The notes under the pieces are model-generated. The model searched no databases and had not been told where the DNA came from. It saw only the letters and a list, made by a program, of their open reading frames with translations. A program made the translations under genes and the position numbers. DNA of 64,000 nucleotides. It comes from Hypnocyclicus thermotrophus (GTDB lineage Bacteria > Fusobacteriota > Fusobacteriia > Fusobacteriales > Fusobacteriaceae). Location of the stretch: positions 254,312 to 318,311 of the forward strand of contig NZ_SOBG01000002.1 in the NCBI RefSeq assembly GCF_004365575.1, given 5' to 3'. Shown here one piece after another: positions 45,171 through 54,293 of the stretch. Numbering within the stretch: position 1 is the first letter of the stretch; each line of letters opens with the position of its first letter.

Positions 45171-46112
45171 GTGTATATTGCAGGAATTGACGGTGGTGGA
45201 ACTAAAACACATTGTATAATTGGAGATGAAAAAGGAAATATTATTTCATTTGGAAATGGTGGTCCTGCTAATTATCATAGTGTCGGGATAGAAAGAAGCA
45301 AAAATTCATTAAAAGATGCTATTAATGAAGCTTTATTAAATAGTAATCTTAGTTTTGATAATATAGATTTATTTGTTTTTGGTCTATCAGGAGCAGATCA
45401 AGAAGATGATTTTATTGTAATAAATAAATTTATAAAAGAAATAATAGGAGATAAAAAATATAAACTTTATCATGACTCGTGGATAGGGCTTCGTAGTGGT
45501 AGTAAAGATTATACAGGAATAGCAGCAATTTGTGGTACAGGAACAGGATTTTCTGGTAGACGTAAAGATGGAAAAGAAGTAGTTCTTAGAAATCTTGATT
45601 ATAAACTTGGAAATAAAGGTGGTGGAGATGAGTTAGCTATTGAAGCATTACATTTTGCATTTAGATCAGAAGAAGGTACATTTTGTAAAACAGAGTTAGA
45701 AAATGTAATTCCTAAACTTTTTTCAGTAAAAACAATGGAAGATGTATCTAAGATTATCAAAAATAATAATGTACCAGAAGAAATATTAAAACAAATTCCT
45801 ATTGAAATTTTTAGATTGGCAAATGAAGGAGATACTATAGCACAAGAATTATTAATTGAACTTGGTGAAACTTTAGGTAGATTTTCTGTATCGGTAATTA
45901 AAAAATTAGAAATGGAAAATGATGAAATAAATGTAATTCTGATAGGTAGTATTTATAAAGGAAATTCACCTTTACTTTTAGATGCAATGAAACAAACAAT
46001 ACATAAAGTAGCTAAAAATGTTAATTTGATTTTACCTGATAAACCACCAGTATATGGTGCATATTATTTAGGAATAGATTTGTTATCAAAATCTGGAGGT
46101 GATATTAAATGA
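45171..46112 (+). CDS. BadF/BadG/BcrA/BcrD-family sugar kinase (GlcNAc-kinase-like)
   Basis: ASKHA-fold ATP-dependent kinase of 313 residues. The phosphate-1 loop GIDGGGTKTHCIIGD, the second ATP motif AICGTGTGFSGR and GNKGGGDELAI are clear. The family includes N-acetylglucosamine and glucosamine kinases; the exact sugar is unknown. The start is GTG 45171 with AGGAGG upstream, 27 bases after the GH4 gene. Its place between a GH4 enzyme and an ABC importer suggests that it phosphorylates the imported sugar or disaccharide so that GH4 can act. Confidence 0.88.
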   Translation: MYIAGIDGGGTKTHCIIGDEKGNIISFGNGGPANYHSVGIERSKNSLKDAINEALLNSNLSFDNIDLFVFGLSGADQEDDFIVINKFIKEIIGDKKYKLYHDSWIGLRSGSKDYTGIAAICGTGTGFSGRRKDGKEVVLRNLDYKLGNKGGGDELAIEALHFAFRSEEGTFCKTELENVIPKLFSVKTMEDVSKIIKNNNVPEEILKQIPIEIFRLANEGDTIAQELLIELGETLGRFSVSVIKKLEMENDEINVILIGSIYKGNSPLLLDAMKQTIHKVAKNVNLILPDKPPVYGAYYLGIDLLSKSGGDIK

Positions 46113-46233
46113 CATGATACTTTTAGCATTAGATATATTTAATATATTAAAGTTTTTCAAAAATTTTTAAAAATTTAGTTATGAAATCAACAAAATGATT
46201 TTAATGAAAAAAATGAAAAAAGGAGGAGTTAAA

Positions 46234-47652
46234 TTGAAAATTAAAACAAAATTTTTATTGGTTATTTCTATTTTGGTATTATTTAGTATGACATCTTTTG
46301 CAGGTCTTTTTTTTAAAAAAGAAGAAACAAAAGAGCAAAAAAAAGATGATAAAGTAGTAATTAAATTATGGGTAACTCCAGATGCAGAGCATGAAGAAGA
46401 TTTACAAGCTATTTTAGATAAATTTGAAAAAAAATCTAGAATAAAAGTAGAGAAAACAGTTCTTGGATGGGATATTGTATGGGATAAATTGACTACAGCA
46501 GCAACAAGTGGAATAGGACCTGATGTAGTGGAAATAGGTGGAACCTGGGTATCTAGTATAGCTGCTATGGGTGTATTAGAAGATTTATCAAAATATTATG
46601 ATGCTAATGAGGTAAAAAGTCATTTTTTAGAGCCAACTCTTAAATATAGTAAAGTAAAAGGTGTAGAAGGAGATTTAATTAGTTTACCGTGGATAACTGA
46701 TGGATATTTATTTTATTATAGAAAAGATTTATATGAAAAAGCTGGGTTAGATCCAAATGAAGTATTTAAAGATTGGGATTCTTTTAAAGAAGCTATGAGA
46801 AGATTAGATAATATGGACTTTACAAATGAAAAAGGGGAAAAAATAGCAGCATTTGCACATGGTGGTAAAAATGACTGGAATATTATACATATGATGGGTG
46901 GATTTATATGGCAAGCAGGAGGAAACTACATAAATGAAGAAGGAACAAAAGCTTTAATTGCAGAAGATAATGCTATAAATGGAATAAAATATTTTACTAG
47001 TTTTGCACAAGAAGGAATAGTTCCAAAAGAATATTTAGAAAAAGATCCATCTGAAATAGAAGCGTTATATGGAGCAGGGAATATAGCAACAATATTGACA
47101 GGACCTTGGTTTGCTTCATATCTAGAAAAAACTTTAGCAGGAAAATATGACAGTGAAGCTGATGATGTAAATGCACTAAATCTTGAAAAAAATTCTTATA
47201 AAAATACAGATGTTGCTCAACCATTAGCAGGGCCTGCAGGAAGATATACTTTTTCTGGAACAAATAATTTAGCTGTATTTAATTTTTCAAAACATAAAAA
47301 AGAAGCAGCAGAATTAGTAAAATATTTAACAACAGATAAAGAAGCACAAATAGATTATTGTAATGCAACAGGGTTATTTACAGTATCAAAAAATGTTGCA
47401 AATAGTCCTTATGTAACAGAAAATCATTTTAGAAGTGCTGTAAAATATGCATTTGATCATGGCTATATAAAAGTATATCCAGCTGTACCTGCATGGGGTC
47501 CAATTGAAACTGTATTAACTAAAAATTTAGGAATAATATGGGATTTAGTGTCTGGAGTAGAAGGTGAATATACAGAAGAAAAATTAATTGAAAAAATAAA
47601 AGAAACAAATACTGAAATGGAAAGAATTATTAGTCAAACAGGGAATAGATAA
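46234..47652 (+). CDS. Sugar ABC transporter substrate-binding protein
   Basis: Periplasmic family-1 solute-binding protein of 472 residues. I start at TTG 46234, seven bases after AGGAGGAG; the ATG codons at 46195 and nearby lie before that site. The signal peptide (about 1-22, ending TSFA/G) has no lipobox Cys, so the protein is probably soluble in a periplasm. The mature protein shows VVIKLWVTPDAEHEEDLQAILDKFEKKS, GPDVVEIGGTWVSSIA and GPWFASYLEKTLAG, as in binding proteins for oligosaccharides. It is followed by two permease genes after a long hairpin. Confidence 0.92.
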   Translation: MKIKTKFLLVISILVLFSMTSFAGLFFKKEETKEQKKDDKVVIKLWVTPDAEHEEDLQAILDKFEKKSRIKVEKTVLGWDIVWDKLTTAATSGIGPDVVEIGGTWVSSIAAMGVLEDLSKYYDANEVKSHFLEPTLKYSKVKGVEGDLISLPWITDGYLFYYRKDLYEKAGLDPNEVFKDWDSFKEAMRRLDNMDFTNEKGEKIAAFAHGGKNDWNIIHMMGGFIWQAGGNYINEEGTKALIAEDNAINGIKYFTSFAQEGIVPKEYLEKDPSEIEALYGAGNIATILTGPWFASYLEKTLAGKYDSEADDVNALNLEKNSYKNTDVAQPLAGPAGRYTFSGTNNLAVFNFSKHKKEAAELVKYLTTDKEAQIDYCNATGLFTVSKNVANSPYVTENHFRSAVKYAFDHGYIKVYPAVPAWGPIETVLTKNLGIIWDLVSGVEGEYTEEKLIEKIKETNTEMERIISQTGNR

Positions 47653-47672
47653 TTTATATAAGTTTTAGAAAG

Positions 47673-47747
47673 CTTGCCAAAATTGGATTGATTATACTCC
47701 CTTTCCAAAGAAACTTTATATAATTTATATCCTAATATTTTGGCAAG
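47673..47747 (+). repeat. Intercistronic hairpin between binding-protein and permease genes
   Basis: CTTGCCAAAAT (47673-47683) pairs perfectly with ATTTTGGCAAG (47737-47747), enclosing 53 bases. A weak T-rich stretch follows. Such structures between a binding-protein gene and its permeases often lower read-through or protect the upstream mRNA. Confidence 0.6.
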
Positions 47748-47777
47748 ACTTCTTTTATAAAATGGAAGGAGCAACAA

Positions 47778-48698
47778 ATGAAAAAAACAATAAAAAAATA
47801 TAGCTTTGCATATCTTTTAATACTCCCATCAATTATTTCTTTATTTATTGTCCAAGTCATTCCATCATTGCAAGGATTATATATATCATTAATAAAATTA
47901 AATCAATTTACATTTAAGGATTTTTTAAAAGCTCCTTTTGTAGGATTACAAAATTATTTTTTTATATTATTTGATCCAAATAGTATGGTGCGTGTTGGAT
48001 TATTAGGAGCAATAAGAAATAGTGCAATTTTTACAATTTGCGTAATATCAGGAACACTTGTAATGGGATTAGGGTTAGCGATTTTACTTAATCAAAATTT
48101 TAAAGGAAAGGGATTAGCTAGAACTTTACTTCTTCTTCCTTGGATAATACCTACATATATTGTTGGGTTATTAGCATCTTTTATGTATAGTTATGATGGA
48201 ATAATAAATAGAGTTTTAGTTAATATATTACATATTTTACCTGAGCCATTATCATGGAAAGTTGGACCATTGACATTAGTCAGCATTATTTTAATAACAA
48301 TATGGAGATTTTTTCCTATGACAATGCTTATGTATCTTGCAGCACTTCAAGGAATATCAAAAGATTATTATGAAGCAGCAGAAATAGATGGAGCAAATGA
48401 TTTACAAAAATTTTGGTATATAACATTGCCATTTTTAAAACCTGTAACGGCAATGATGATTCTTTATGGATTAATTCAACACATTTATTCATTTAATATA
48501 GCAGCAATGATGTTTGGGCTTGGTTCTGGATATCCAGGGAAATGGGGAGATCTTATTATGACAAATCTAATGAGGAATTCATTTAGTTTATGGCAATACG
48601 GTCCTGGTGGAGCTGCATCAATTGTATTAATGTTATTAGTATTGTTACTTGTTATGGTTTGGTTAAAAATATTTAAAGATTCAATTACAATAGAATAA
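47778..48698 (+). CDS. Sugar ABC transporter permease (MalF type)
   Basis: Inner-membrane permease of 306 residues with about six hydrophobic helices. The cytoplasmic EAA loop reads YYEAAEIDGANDLQKFWYITLPFLKP and would contact the ATPase. AAGGAG precedes ATG 47778. It pairs with the next gene, 10 bases downstream. No ATPase gene lies in the cluster, so the system must borrow a shared MsmK/UgpC-type ATPase encoded elsewhere. Confidence 0.93.
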   Translation: MKKTIKKYSFAYLLILPSIISLFIVQVIPSLQGLYISLIKLNQFTFKDFLKAPFVGLQNYFFILFDPNSMVRVGLLGAIRNSAIFTICVISGTLVMGLGLAILLNQNFKGKGLARTLLLLPWIIPTYIVGLLASFMYSYDGIINRVLVNILHILPEPLSWKVGPLTLVSIILITIWRFFPMTMLMYLAALQGISKDYYEAAEIDGANDLQKFWYITLPFLKPVTAMMILYGLIQHIYSFNIAAMMFGLGSGYPGKWGDLIMTNLMRNSFSLWQYGPGGAASIVLMLLVLLLVMVWLKIFKDSITIE

Positions 48699-48708
48699 AG
48701 GTGGGAAT

Positions 48709-49569
48709 ATGGATTATAAAACTAAAAGAAAAATAAAAAGAATAGCTTCACAAGTACTGTTGTGGATAGCTGTAATAATAGTAATTTTTCCTATTGTATA
48801 TCTAGTTGCTATATCAGGTTCTACAAGTAATAGTATACGTACAGGAACAGAATTTCAGCATATATCGATTCATAGATATATAAAAAATTTCATAGAAATG
48901 CAAAAAAATGCTAATTTTTTTAATTATTTTAAAAATAGTTTAATAGTAATAACAATAACGACGTTTATTGCATTGACACTTTCTATATTTGCAGGATATG
49001 CATTAGCAAAATTTAAATTTCCAGGTTCAAATCTATTTGGGATAACTATGCTTAGTACGCAGCTTATTCCTCCAACATTAATTCTTATACCAATGTATTT
49101 AATATTCATTACTATTCAAAGAACAATAGGATTACAATTGATTGATACATATTACGGGCTTATAATTCCATATGTTGCAATTTTTACACCTATGAGTATA
49201 TGGGTTATGAGAGGATTTTTTGCAAATTTACCTAGCGAGCTAGAAGAAGCAGCAAGAATAGATGGATGTAGTAGATTTCAAGCATTTAGACTTATTATGT
49301 TGCCTCTTGCAACACCAGGAATTATAGCGACAGGTATATTTATATTTCTTACTGCGTGGGATGAATTGATGTTAGCTAGTGTTCTAACAACATCTGCAAA
49401 AGTTCAAACAATACCTATTGGTATAAGATTATTTATAGGAAGAATTCAAAATAGATTTGATTTGACAATGATGGCTGCTTTAGTAATAACTATTCCAGTT
49501 GCTATAATATTCTTTGCACTTCAAAAATATTTTGTACAAGGAATGACAGCTGGAGCTGTAAAAGGATAG
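48709..49569 (+). CDS. Sugar ABC transporter permease (MalG type)
   Basis: Second inner-membrane permease, 286 residues, about six hydrophobic helices, with the EAA loop [27 protein letters not shown] and the C-terminal [14 protein letters not shown] ending typical of MalG/UgpE-like proteins. AAAGGTGG precedes ATG 48709. The chemoreceptor gene follows 13 bases later and appears to share the transcript. Confidence 0.93.
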   Translation: MDYKTKRKIKRIASQVLLWIAVIIVIFPIVYLVAISGSTSNSIRTGTEFQHISIHRYIKNFIEMQKNANFFNYFKNSLIVITITTFIALTLSIFAGYALAKFKFPGSNLFGITMLSTQLIPPTLILIPMYLIFITIQRTIGLQLIDTYYGLIIPYVAIFTPMSIWVMRGFFANLPSELEEAARIDGCSRFQAFRLIMLPLATPGIIATGIFIFLTAWDELMLASVLTTSAKVQTIPIGIRLFIGRIQNRFDLTMMAALVITIPVAIIFFALQKYFVQGMTAGAVKG

Positions 49570-49582
49570 AAAAGGAGCTTGT

Positions 49583-51595
49583 ATGGACCATGTAATAAAA
49601 AAAAATATAAAAAAAAGTAATAAATTTAAAAGAAAATTAATTGTAAAATTATTTATATTATTATTAAGTTTTTTTATTCCAATATCATTTATTACATTAA
49701 GAATTGTTTCAAATAATATAGAAAAAAGTATATATAACTCTAATGATAATAATATTCAAAATATTAATACTTTATTAAATACCACTATTGAAAATGTATC
49801 TACAATTGCTACTTTAGTAGCAAATAATCCTATAATATCTTCGTTTCAAACATTAGATATGGGAAAATTAACATTAAAATATACAGAAAAATTTCCATAT
49901 ATTTCCAATATAGTAGTATTTAAGTATTCACTTAATAAATTAAAAGAAGTAAGTAGAGTAAATGGTTCAGTTAAAGCAGATTTTTCAGAAAAAACAATAG
50001 ATGCAATGTATGATAAGAAAAAAAATAAAATTTTTATTTTGATTTCAAAAGATACAAATAAACCTTTATTATTATTAACAACACCTATTTATAAAATGAA
50101 TTTTTTGGGAATGATTGGAAATGAATTAGGTGGAGTATTAGTTTTTGTACTGGATATAAAAAAAATACAAGAGACTTTATTCTTAAAAAATAAAAATAAA
50201 GAGTTTGTAGTCAATGAAAATGGAGAAATTCTATTTTCAAATAGTGAAATACCTATTCTAACTAATTATTCACATAAAGAGTCAGTTAAAAAAGTTTTAT
50301 TAAAAAAGCAAGGACATATTAGCTATAAATTTAATAAAGAAAAAGTTTTGGCATCATATAGTTATATAAAAAATCTAAATTGGGGAATAATTATAGAGCA
50401 AAATTATAACACAGCATTTAAAGAATTAAATAGCTTAAAATTCTTTTTTATAACATTTATTTTTATAATATTTATTGTAGGTGGTATATTTGCTACATTT
50501 TTAGCGAATGAAATAACGACACCTATTGAAATACTAAATAAGAATTTTGAAAAAATAAAAAATGGAGATTTAAATATCCATTTTGAAAAAAAACATATAA
50601 AAAGAAAAGATGAATTTGGAGAATTATTAAATTCTTTTTTATTAACTATTAAATCAATAAAAAATATTTTAAATAGTATAAGCATGAGTTCAAATACTTT
50701 TCAAGAGAGTTCTAGTAAGCTAAATATTGTTACAAGTAAAAATAATGAATCCATAAATGAAATAGAAAAAATAGTTTCTAATTTAATAATAAGTTCTAAA
50801 GAAAATGAATCATTGACATCTGAAGGAAAAAATATTTTAGAAAATATATTAAAAAATTCAAAATCTATTTCTAAAAGTTCTGAAGAGATAGAAAAATTAG
50901 TAAATGATGCAATTTATATATCAAAAGAAAGTAGCGAAAATATGGAAAATAATGTAGAATTAACATTAAAAACCTATAATTCATTTGATAATATAAATAA
51001 TAAAATTAATCAATTAAATAATTTTTCAAATAATATAACAGGAATAATAGAATCAATAAAAAGTGTAGCAGAACAAACAAACTTATTAGCACTTAATGCT
51101 GCAATAGAAGCAGCAAGAGCAGGAGAAGCAGGTAAGGGGTTTGCAGTAGTAGCAGAAGAAATACGAAAATTAGCTACTAATTCAAATGATTCAGCAGAAG
51201 AGATAACAAAGCTTATTTTAATGATACAAGATATGATAAAAGATATTAAAGAAATTTTTGAAAATAATTATAATGAATTTAATTATTTAAAAGAAAATAG
51301 CTTAAATACAAAAGAAAAAATAAATACTATTTCAAATAATTCTATTTTTGTTATAAAATCTTTACAAAAAATGCTTGAGTTATCACAAAAACAATTTATA
51401 TATATATCAGAAATTTCAAATAATTTTAACAATTTAAGTAAATCTACAAATGAAACTTTTACTTATTCTAATATTATAGAAAGTAATATAAAAACTCAAA
51501 AAGAAAATAATGTAGAGCTTGATAAAACAAGTAATTTAATGACCTCTCTTTCTAAAAGTTTGAAAAAAACATTAAGTAATTTTAAGAATTTTTAG
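49583..51595 (+). CDS. Methyl-accepting chemotaxis protein
   Basis: Transmembrane chemoreceptor of 670 residues. TM1 is about residues 17-42, a Cache-like extracytoplasmic sensing region spans about 43-285, TM2 about 288-312, HAMP about 313-370, and the signalling domain has the conserved hairpin tip [20 protein letters not shown] followed by [12 protein letters not shown]. It should couple to CheA/CheW, which are not in the window. Being co-transcribed directly behind the sugar permeases, it may sense the imported sugar or its loaded binding protein. AAAAGGAG precedes ATG 49583. Confidence 0.93.
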   Translation: MDHVIKKNIKKSNKFKRKLIVKLFILLLSFFIPISFITLRIVSNNIEKSIYNSNDNNIQNINTLLNTTIENVSTIATLVANNPIISSFQTLDMGKLTLKYTEKFPYISNIVVFKYSLNKLKEVSRVNGSVKADFSEKTIDAMYDKKKNKIFILISKDTNKPLLLLTTPIYKMNFLGMIGNELGGVLVFVLDIKKIQETLFLKNKNKEFVVNENGEILFSNSEIPILTNYSHKESVKKVLLKKQGHISYKFNKEKVLASYSYIKNLNWGIIIEQNYNTAFKELNSLKFFFITFIFIIFIVGGIFATFLANEITTPIEILNKNFEKIKNGDLNIHFEKKHIKRKDEFGELLNSFLLTIKSIKNILNSISMSSNTFQESSSKLNIVTSKNNESINEIEKIVSNLIISSKENESLTSEGKNILENILKNSKSISKSSEEIEKLVNDAIYISKESSENMENNVELTLKTYNSFDNINNKINQLNNFSNNITGIIESIKSVAEQTNLLALNAAIEAARAGEAGKGFAVVAEEIRKLATNSNDSAEEITKLILMIQDMIKDIKEIFENNYNEFNYLKENSLNTKEKINTISNNSIFVIKSLQKMLELSQKQFIYISEISNNFNNLSKSTNETFTYSNIIESNIKTQKENNVELDKTSNLMTSLSKSLKKTLSNFKNF

Positions 51596-51606
51596 TTATT
51601 TAGTAT

Positions 51607-51635
51607 TTGACTACTTTAAAAAATAACTATAAAAT
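51607..51635 (+). promoter_or_regulatory. Promoter of the ROK regulator gene
   Basis: TTGACT (51607-51612) and TAAAAT (51630-51635) are separated by 17 bp, 65 bases before the start at 51700. Confidence 0.55.
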
Positions 51636-51699
51636 ATATGTATACTTTCTAAAAACAATAAAATTTTAGAGTGGAAATTATTTGAAATTAGGGGGCAAA

Positions 51700-52884
51700 A
51701 TGCAAACTGTAGGTAATCAAGCATATGCAAAACAAAGAAATAAAAAATTGATAGTAGATATTTTAAGAAAAGAGGGACCTTTATCAAGAGCTGATATAAA
51801 AAAATTTATTAATTTGAGTTCACCATCTATTTCTACAAATGTTGAAAGATTGTTAAATGATAATATACTTAAAACATTTGGTAGAGCAAGCTCCATGGGT
51901 GGAAGGAAAACAATTTTTTATAATGTAAATTATAATTATGGATATATTATAGGAATAGACCTTTCTTTAGATTATATTTATGTAGGAATTTCAGATTTGA
52001 AAGGAACAATTTTAGATAAAAAACGTATTGAAATAACATCTAAAAAATATAAAACAAATTTTAATAATATGATAAATGTTTTATATTCTTTATTAGATGA
52101 AAATGATATTTCTAGTGAAAAAATATTATATATATGTGTATCATCTCCTGGAGTATTAAAAGAAAATGGAGAATTAAAATATGTAGATTCTGAAGATTGG
52201 TTTTATGAAAGTTCTATATTTAAAGATTTAGAAAAAACTTTTAATAAAAAAATATTTGTAGAGAATGATGTTAATTTAGCTGTTTTTGCTGAATTTAAAA
52301 GAGGAGTAGGAAATTCTTTTTCATATTTAAGTTATATAAAAATTGATAAAGGACTTGGAGCAGGAATAATATTTAATGGAGAGATTTTAAAAGGAAAAAA
52401 AGGAGAAGCAGGAGAAGTAGGATTTTCTTTACTTAGAAATAAAAACGGAGATATAATTAGTTTAGAAAAAGAATTACATTTAGAAAGAATTTATAAGGAG
52501 ATATCAGAAGATATTAATGATGGTCAAAAAACAATAATAAGTGAATTAGTAAATGGTCATTTAGAAAATATAGATATTGATATAATTGCAAAAGCTATTA
52601 CATTAAATGATGAATATATTAAAATAAAAATAAAATATTTTGCTGAAGAATTAGGGATATTTATATCAAATATTATGTCAATATTAAGTTTAGAATCAAT
52701 AATTATAGGAGGTTCTATAAAAAAAATAGGAAAATATTTTTTAGATGAAGTACGGCAATTTGTAAGTGAAAATTTACCATTTGAAGTAACTATTCTTTAT
52801 TCAAATTTTGATGATGAAACAGGATTAATAGGAGCTTTTGAAATGGGAATCGATTATTTTTTTAATAATTTGTTTAAAGAATAA
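51700..52884 (+). CDS. ROK-family transcriptional regulator
   Basis: A 394-residue repressor of the NagC/Mlc/XylR type: an N-terminal winged helix (RKEGPLSRADIKKFINLSSPSIST) followed by a ROK sugar-kinase-like domain (YIIGIDLSLDYIYVGISD, NDVNLAVFAEFKRG, GLGAGIIFNGEILKGKKGEAGE). The zinc motif CxCGxxGC that normally follows GExG is missing, replaced by a Cys-free stretch, so the sensor domain is atypical and probably not an active kinase. I start at ATG 51700 after GGGGG; TTG 51682 is less likely. It most likely controls the flanking sugar cluster through the two dyads at 43635-43712. Confidence 0.88.
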   Translation: MQTVGNQAYAKQRNKKLIVDILRKEGPLSRADIKKFINLSSPSISTNVERLLNDNILKTFGRASSMGGRKTIFYNVNYNYGYIIGIDLSLDYIYVGISDLKGTILDKKRIEITSKKYKTNFNNMINVLYSLLDENDISSEKILYICVSSPGVLKENGELKYVDSEDWFYESSIFKDLEKTFNKKIFVENDVNLAVFAEFKRGVGNSFSYLSYIKIDKGLGAGIIFNGEILKGKKGEAGEVGFSLLRNKNGDIISLEKELHLERIYKEISEDINDGQKTIISELVNGHLENIDIDIIAKAITLNDEYIKIKIKYFAEELGIFISNIMSILSLESIIIGGSIKKIGKYFLDEVRQFVSENLPFEVTILYSNFDDETGLIGAFEMGIDYFFNNLFKE

Positions 52885-52904
52885 ATTTAAGAAAGGAGTT
52901 TTAT

Positions 52905-54254
52905 TTGAAAAAAAAATTATTTTTGATATTATTATTTTTAAATGTATTAGGATGTAATAATTTAAAGATTAATAATCACAAAGATTTAGAAATAATAAAG
53001 CCAAATTTAAAGTCACAAAATGAATTAAATAAAGATATAATTGATTTTTATAAAAAATGGGAAAAATTATATATAAAAAAAGTACAAAATACAAAACAAA
53101 AACAACTTTATTTAGACTATGGTATAGAAGCTAGAAAAAATAAAGAGGCATTGTCAGAATGGTTCATTCCTTTTAATGCAGTAACTACCTCAGAATCTCA
53201 TGGATATGCCATGGTAGTGGTAGCTTCTATGGCAAATATCGATAAAGAAAATTCATTAAAATACAAAGAAAAATTTAATTCTTTATATAGATTTTTTAGA
53301 GCACATCCTAGTAAATACAGTAAAAATTTAATGAGTTGGCAAGAAGTTGGAATAGGATTAAAAAAAGAAAATGGTATAGTTATAGGGGAAATAGAAAAAA
53401 TATTAAATACACCAAGTGGTGCTGATTCAGCAATTGATGGTGATATGGATATTGCTTATTCGTTATTAATAGCGGATAAAATATGGGGAAGTAATGGAGA
53501 AATTAATTATAAATTAGAAGCAATAAAAGTAATAAATGCTATAATGGAAAATGAAATAAATAAAAAATCATATACTCTTTTACTAGGTGATTGGGTAAGA
53601 AATGGTGCTAGTGGAAATAGAAAGTATTTATGGATAACACGTTCTTCAGATTTTATGTTAGATCATATTAGAGCTTTTTCAGTAATAGATAAAAAATATT
53701 CTAATGAATGGAAAAAAGTATTAGAGAGTACTGAGGAAATAATAAATTATAATGTGAAAAAATTTAGTGATAACACAGGTCTTGTAGCAGATTTTTTAGA
53801 GAGAGATAATAATAAGTTTATCCCTGCTATTGGGAATGTATTAGAAGGTAAAAATGATGGTGATTATAATTGGAATGCTTGTAGAAATCCTTGGAGATTT
53901 TCTGTAGATGCTATTTATAATGGCTCAACTAAAATAAATTCATCTATAATTACATTAAATAAATGGATTAGAAAAAAAACAAAAAACAATCCAGAAAATA
54001 TAAGGCCTGGATATTATATAAGAAACGGAAAAACAGGTGAAATTATTGGAGATAGAGAGAGCTGGGGAGAAGATATGTCATTTACGGCACCATTTTTAGT
54101 AAGTGCATGTATAGGAAAAGAAAATCAAAATTGGTTAAATAAATTGTGGGAACATGTAGTGGATACGCCATTAGATGAAGCAGAATATTTTGGAAATGCC
54201 TTAAAAATGCAAGCTTTAATTATAGCATCAGGTAATTGGATTAGTATAAAATAA
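52905..54254 (+). CDS. GH8-family glycoside hydrolase lipoprotein
   Basis: Exported endo-acting hydrolase of 449 residues. The lipobox VLGC puts the lipidated Cys at residue 17, anchoring it in the envelope. GH8 hallmarks are SESHGYAM, with the catalytic acid Glu, and the signature SGADSAIDGDMDIAYSLLIAD; later NPWRFSVDAIYNG and SWGEDMSFTAPF also fit. The family cleaves cellulose, lichenin (mixed-linkage beta-glucan), xylan or chitosan; the substrate cannot be decided here. The start is TTG 52905 after AAAGGAG. It follows the ROK gene by 20 bases and completes the sugar cluster by releasing oligosaccharides for the ABC importer. Confidence 0.9.
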   Translation: MKKKLFLILLFLNVLGCNNLKINNHKDLEIIKPNLKSQNELNKDIIDFYKKWEKLYIKKVQNTKQKQLYLDYGIEARKNKEALSEWFIPFNAVTTSESHGYAMVVVASMANIDKENSLKYKEKFNSLYRFFRAHPSKYSKNLMSWQEVGIGLKKENGIVIGEIEKILNTPSGADSAIDGDMDIAYSLLIADKIWGSNGEINYKLEAIKVINAIMENEINKKSYTLLLGDWVRNGASGNRKYLWITRSSDFMLDHIRAFSVIDKKYSNEWKKVLESTEEIINYNVKKFSDNTGLVADFLERDNNKFIPAIGNVLEGKNDGDYNWNACRNPWRFSVDAIYNGSTKINSSIITLNKWIRKKTKNNPENIRPGYYIRNGKTGEIIGDRESWGEDMSFTAPFLVSACIGKENQNWLNKLWEHVVDTPLDEAEYFGNALKMQALIIASGNWISIK

Positions 54255-54290
54255 AAACTGTCTAGAAACTTCTAGACAGTTTTTATTTTT
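54254..54290. terminator. Bidirectional terminator after the GH8 gene
   Basis: AAAACTGTCTAGA (54254-54266) pairs perfectly with TCTAGACAGTTTT (54271-54283) and is followed by a T-rich run. It also serves the convergent phosphofructokinase gene ending at 54294. Confidence 0.88.
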
Positions 54291-54293
54291 TTA

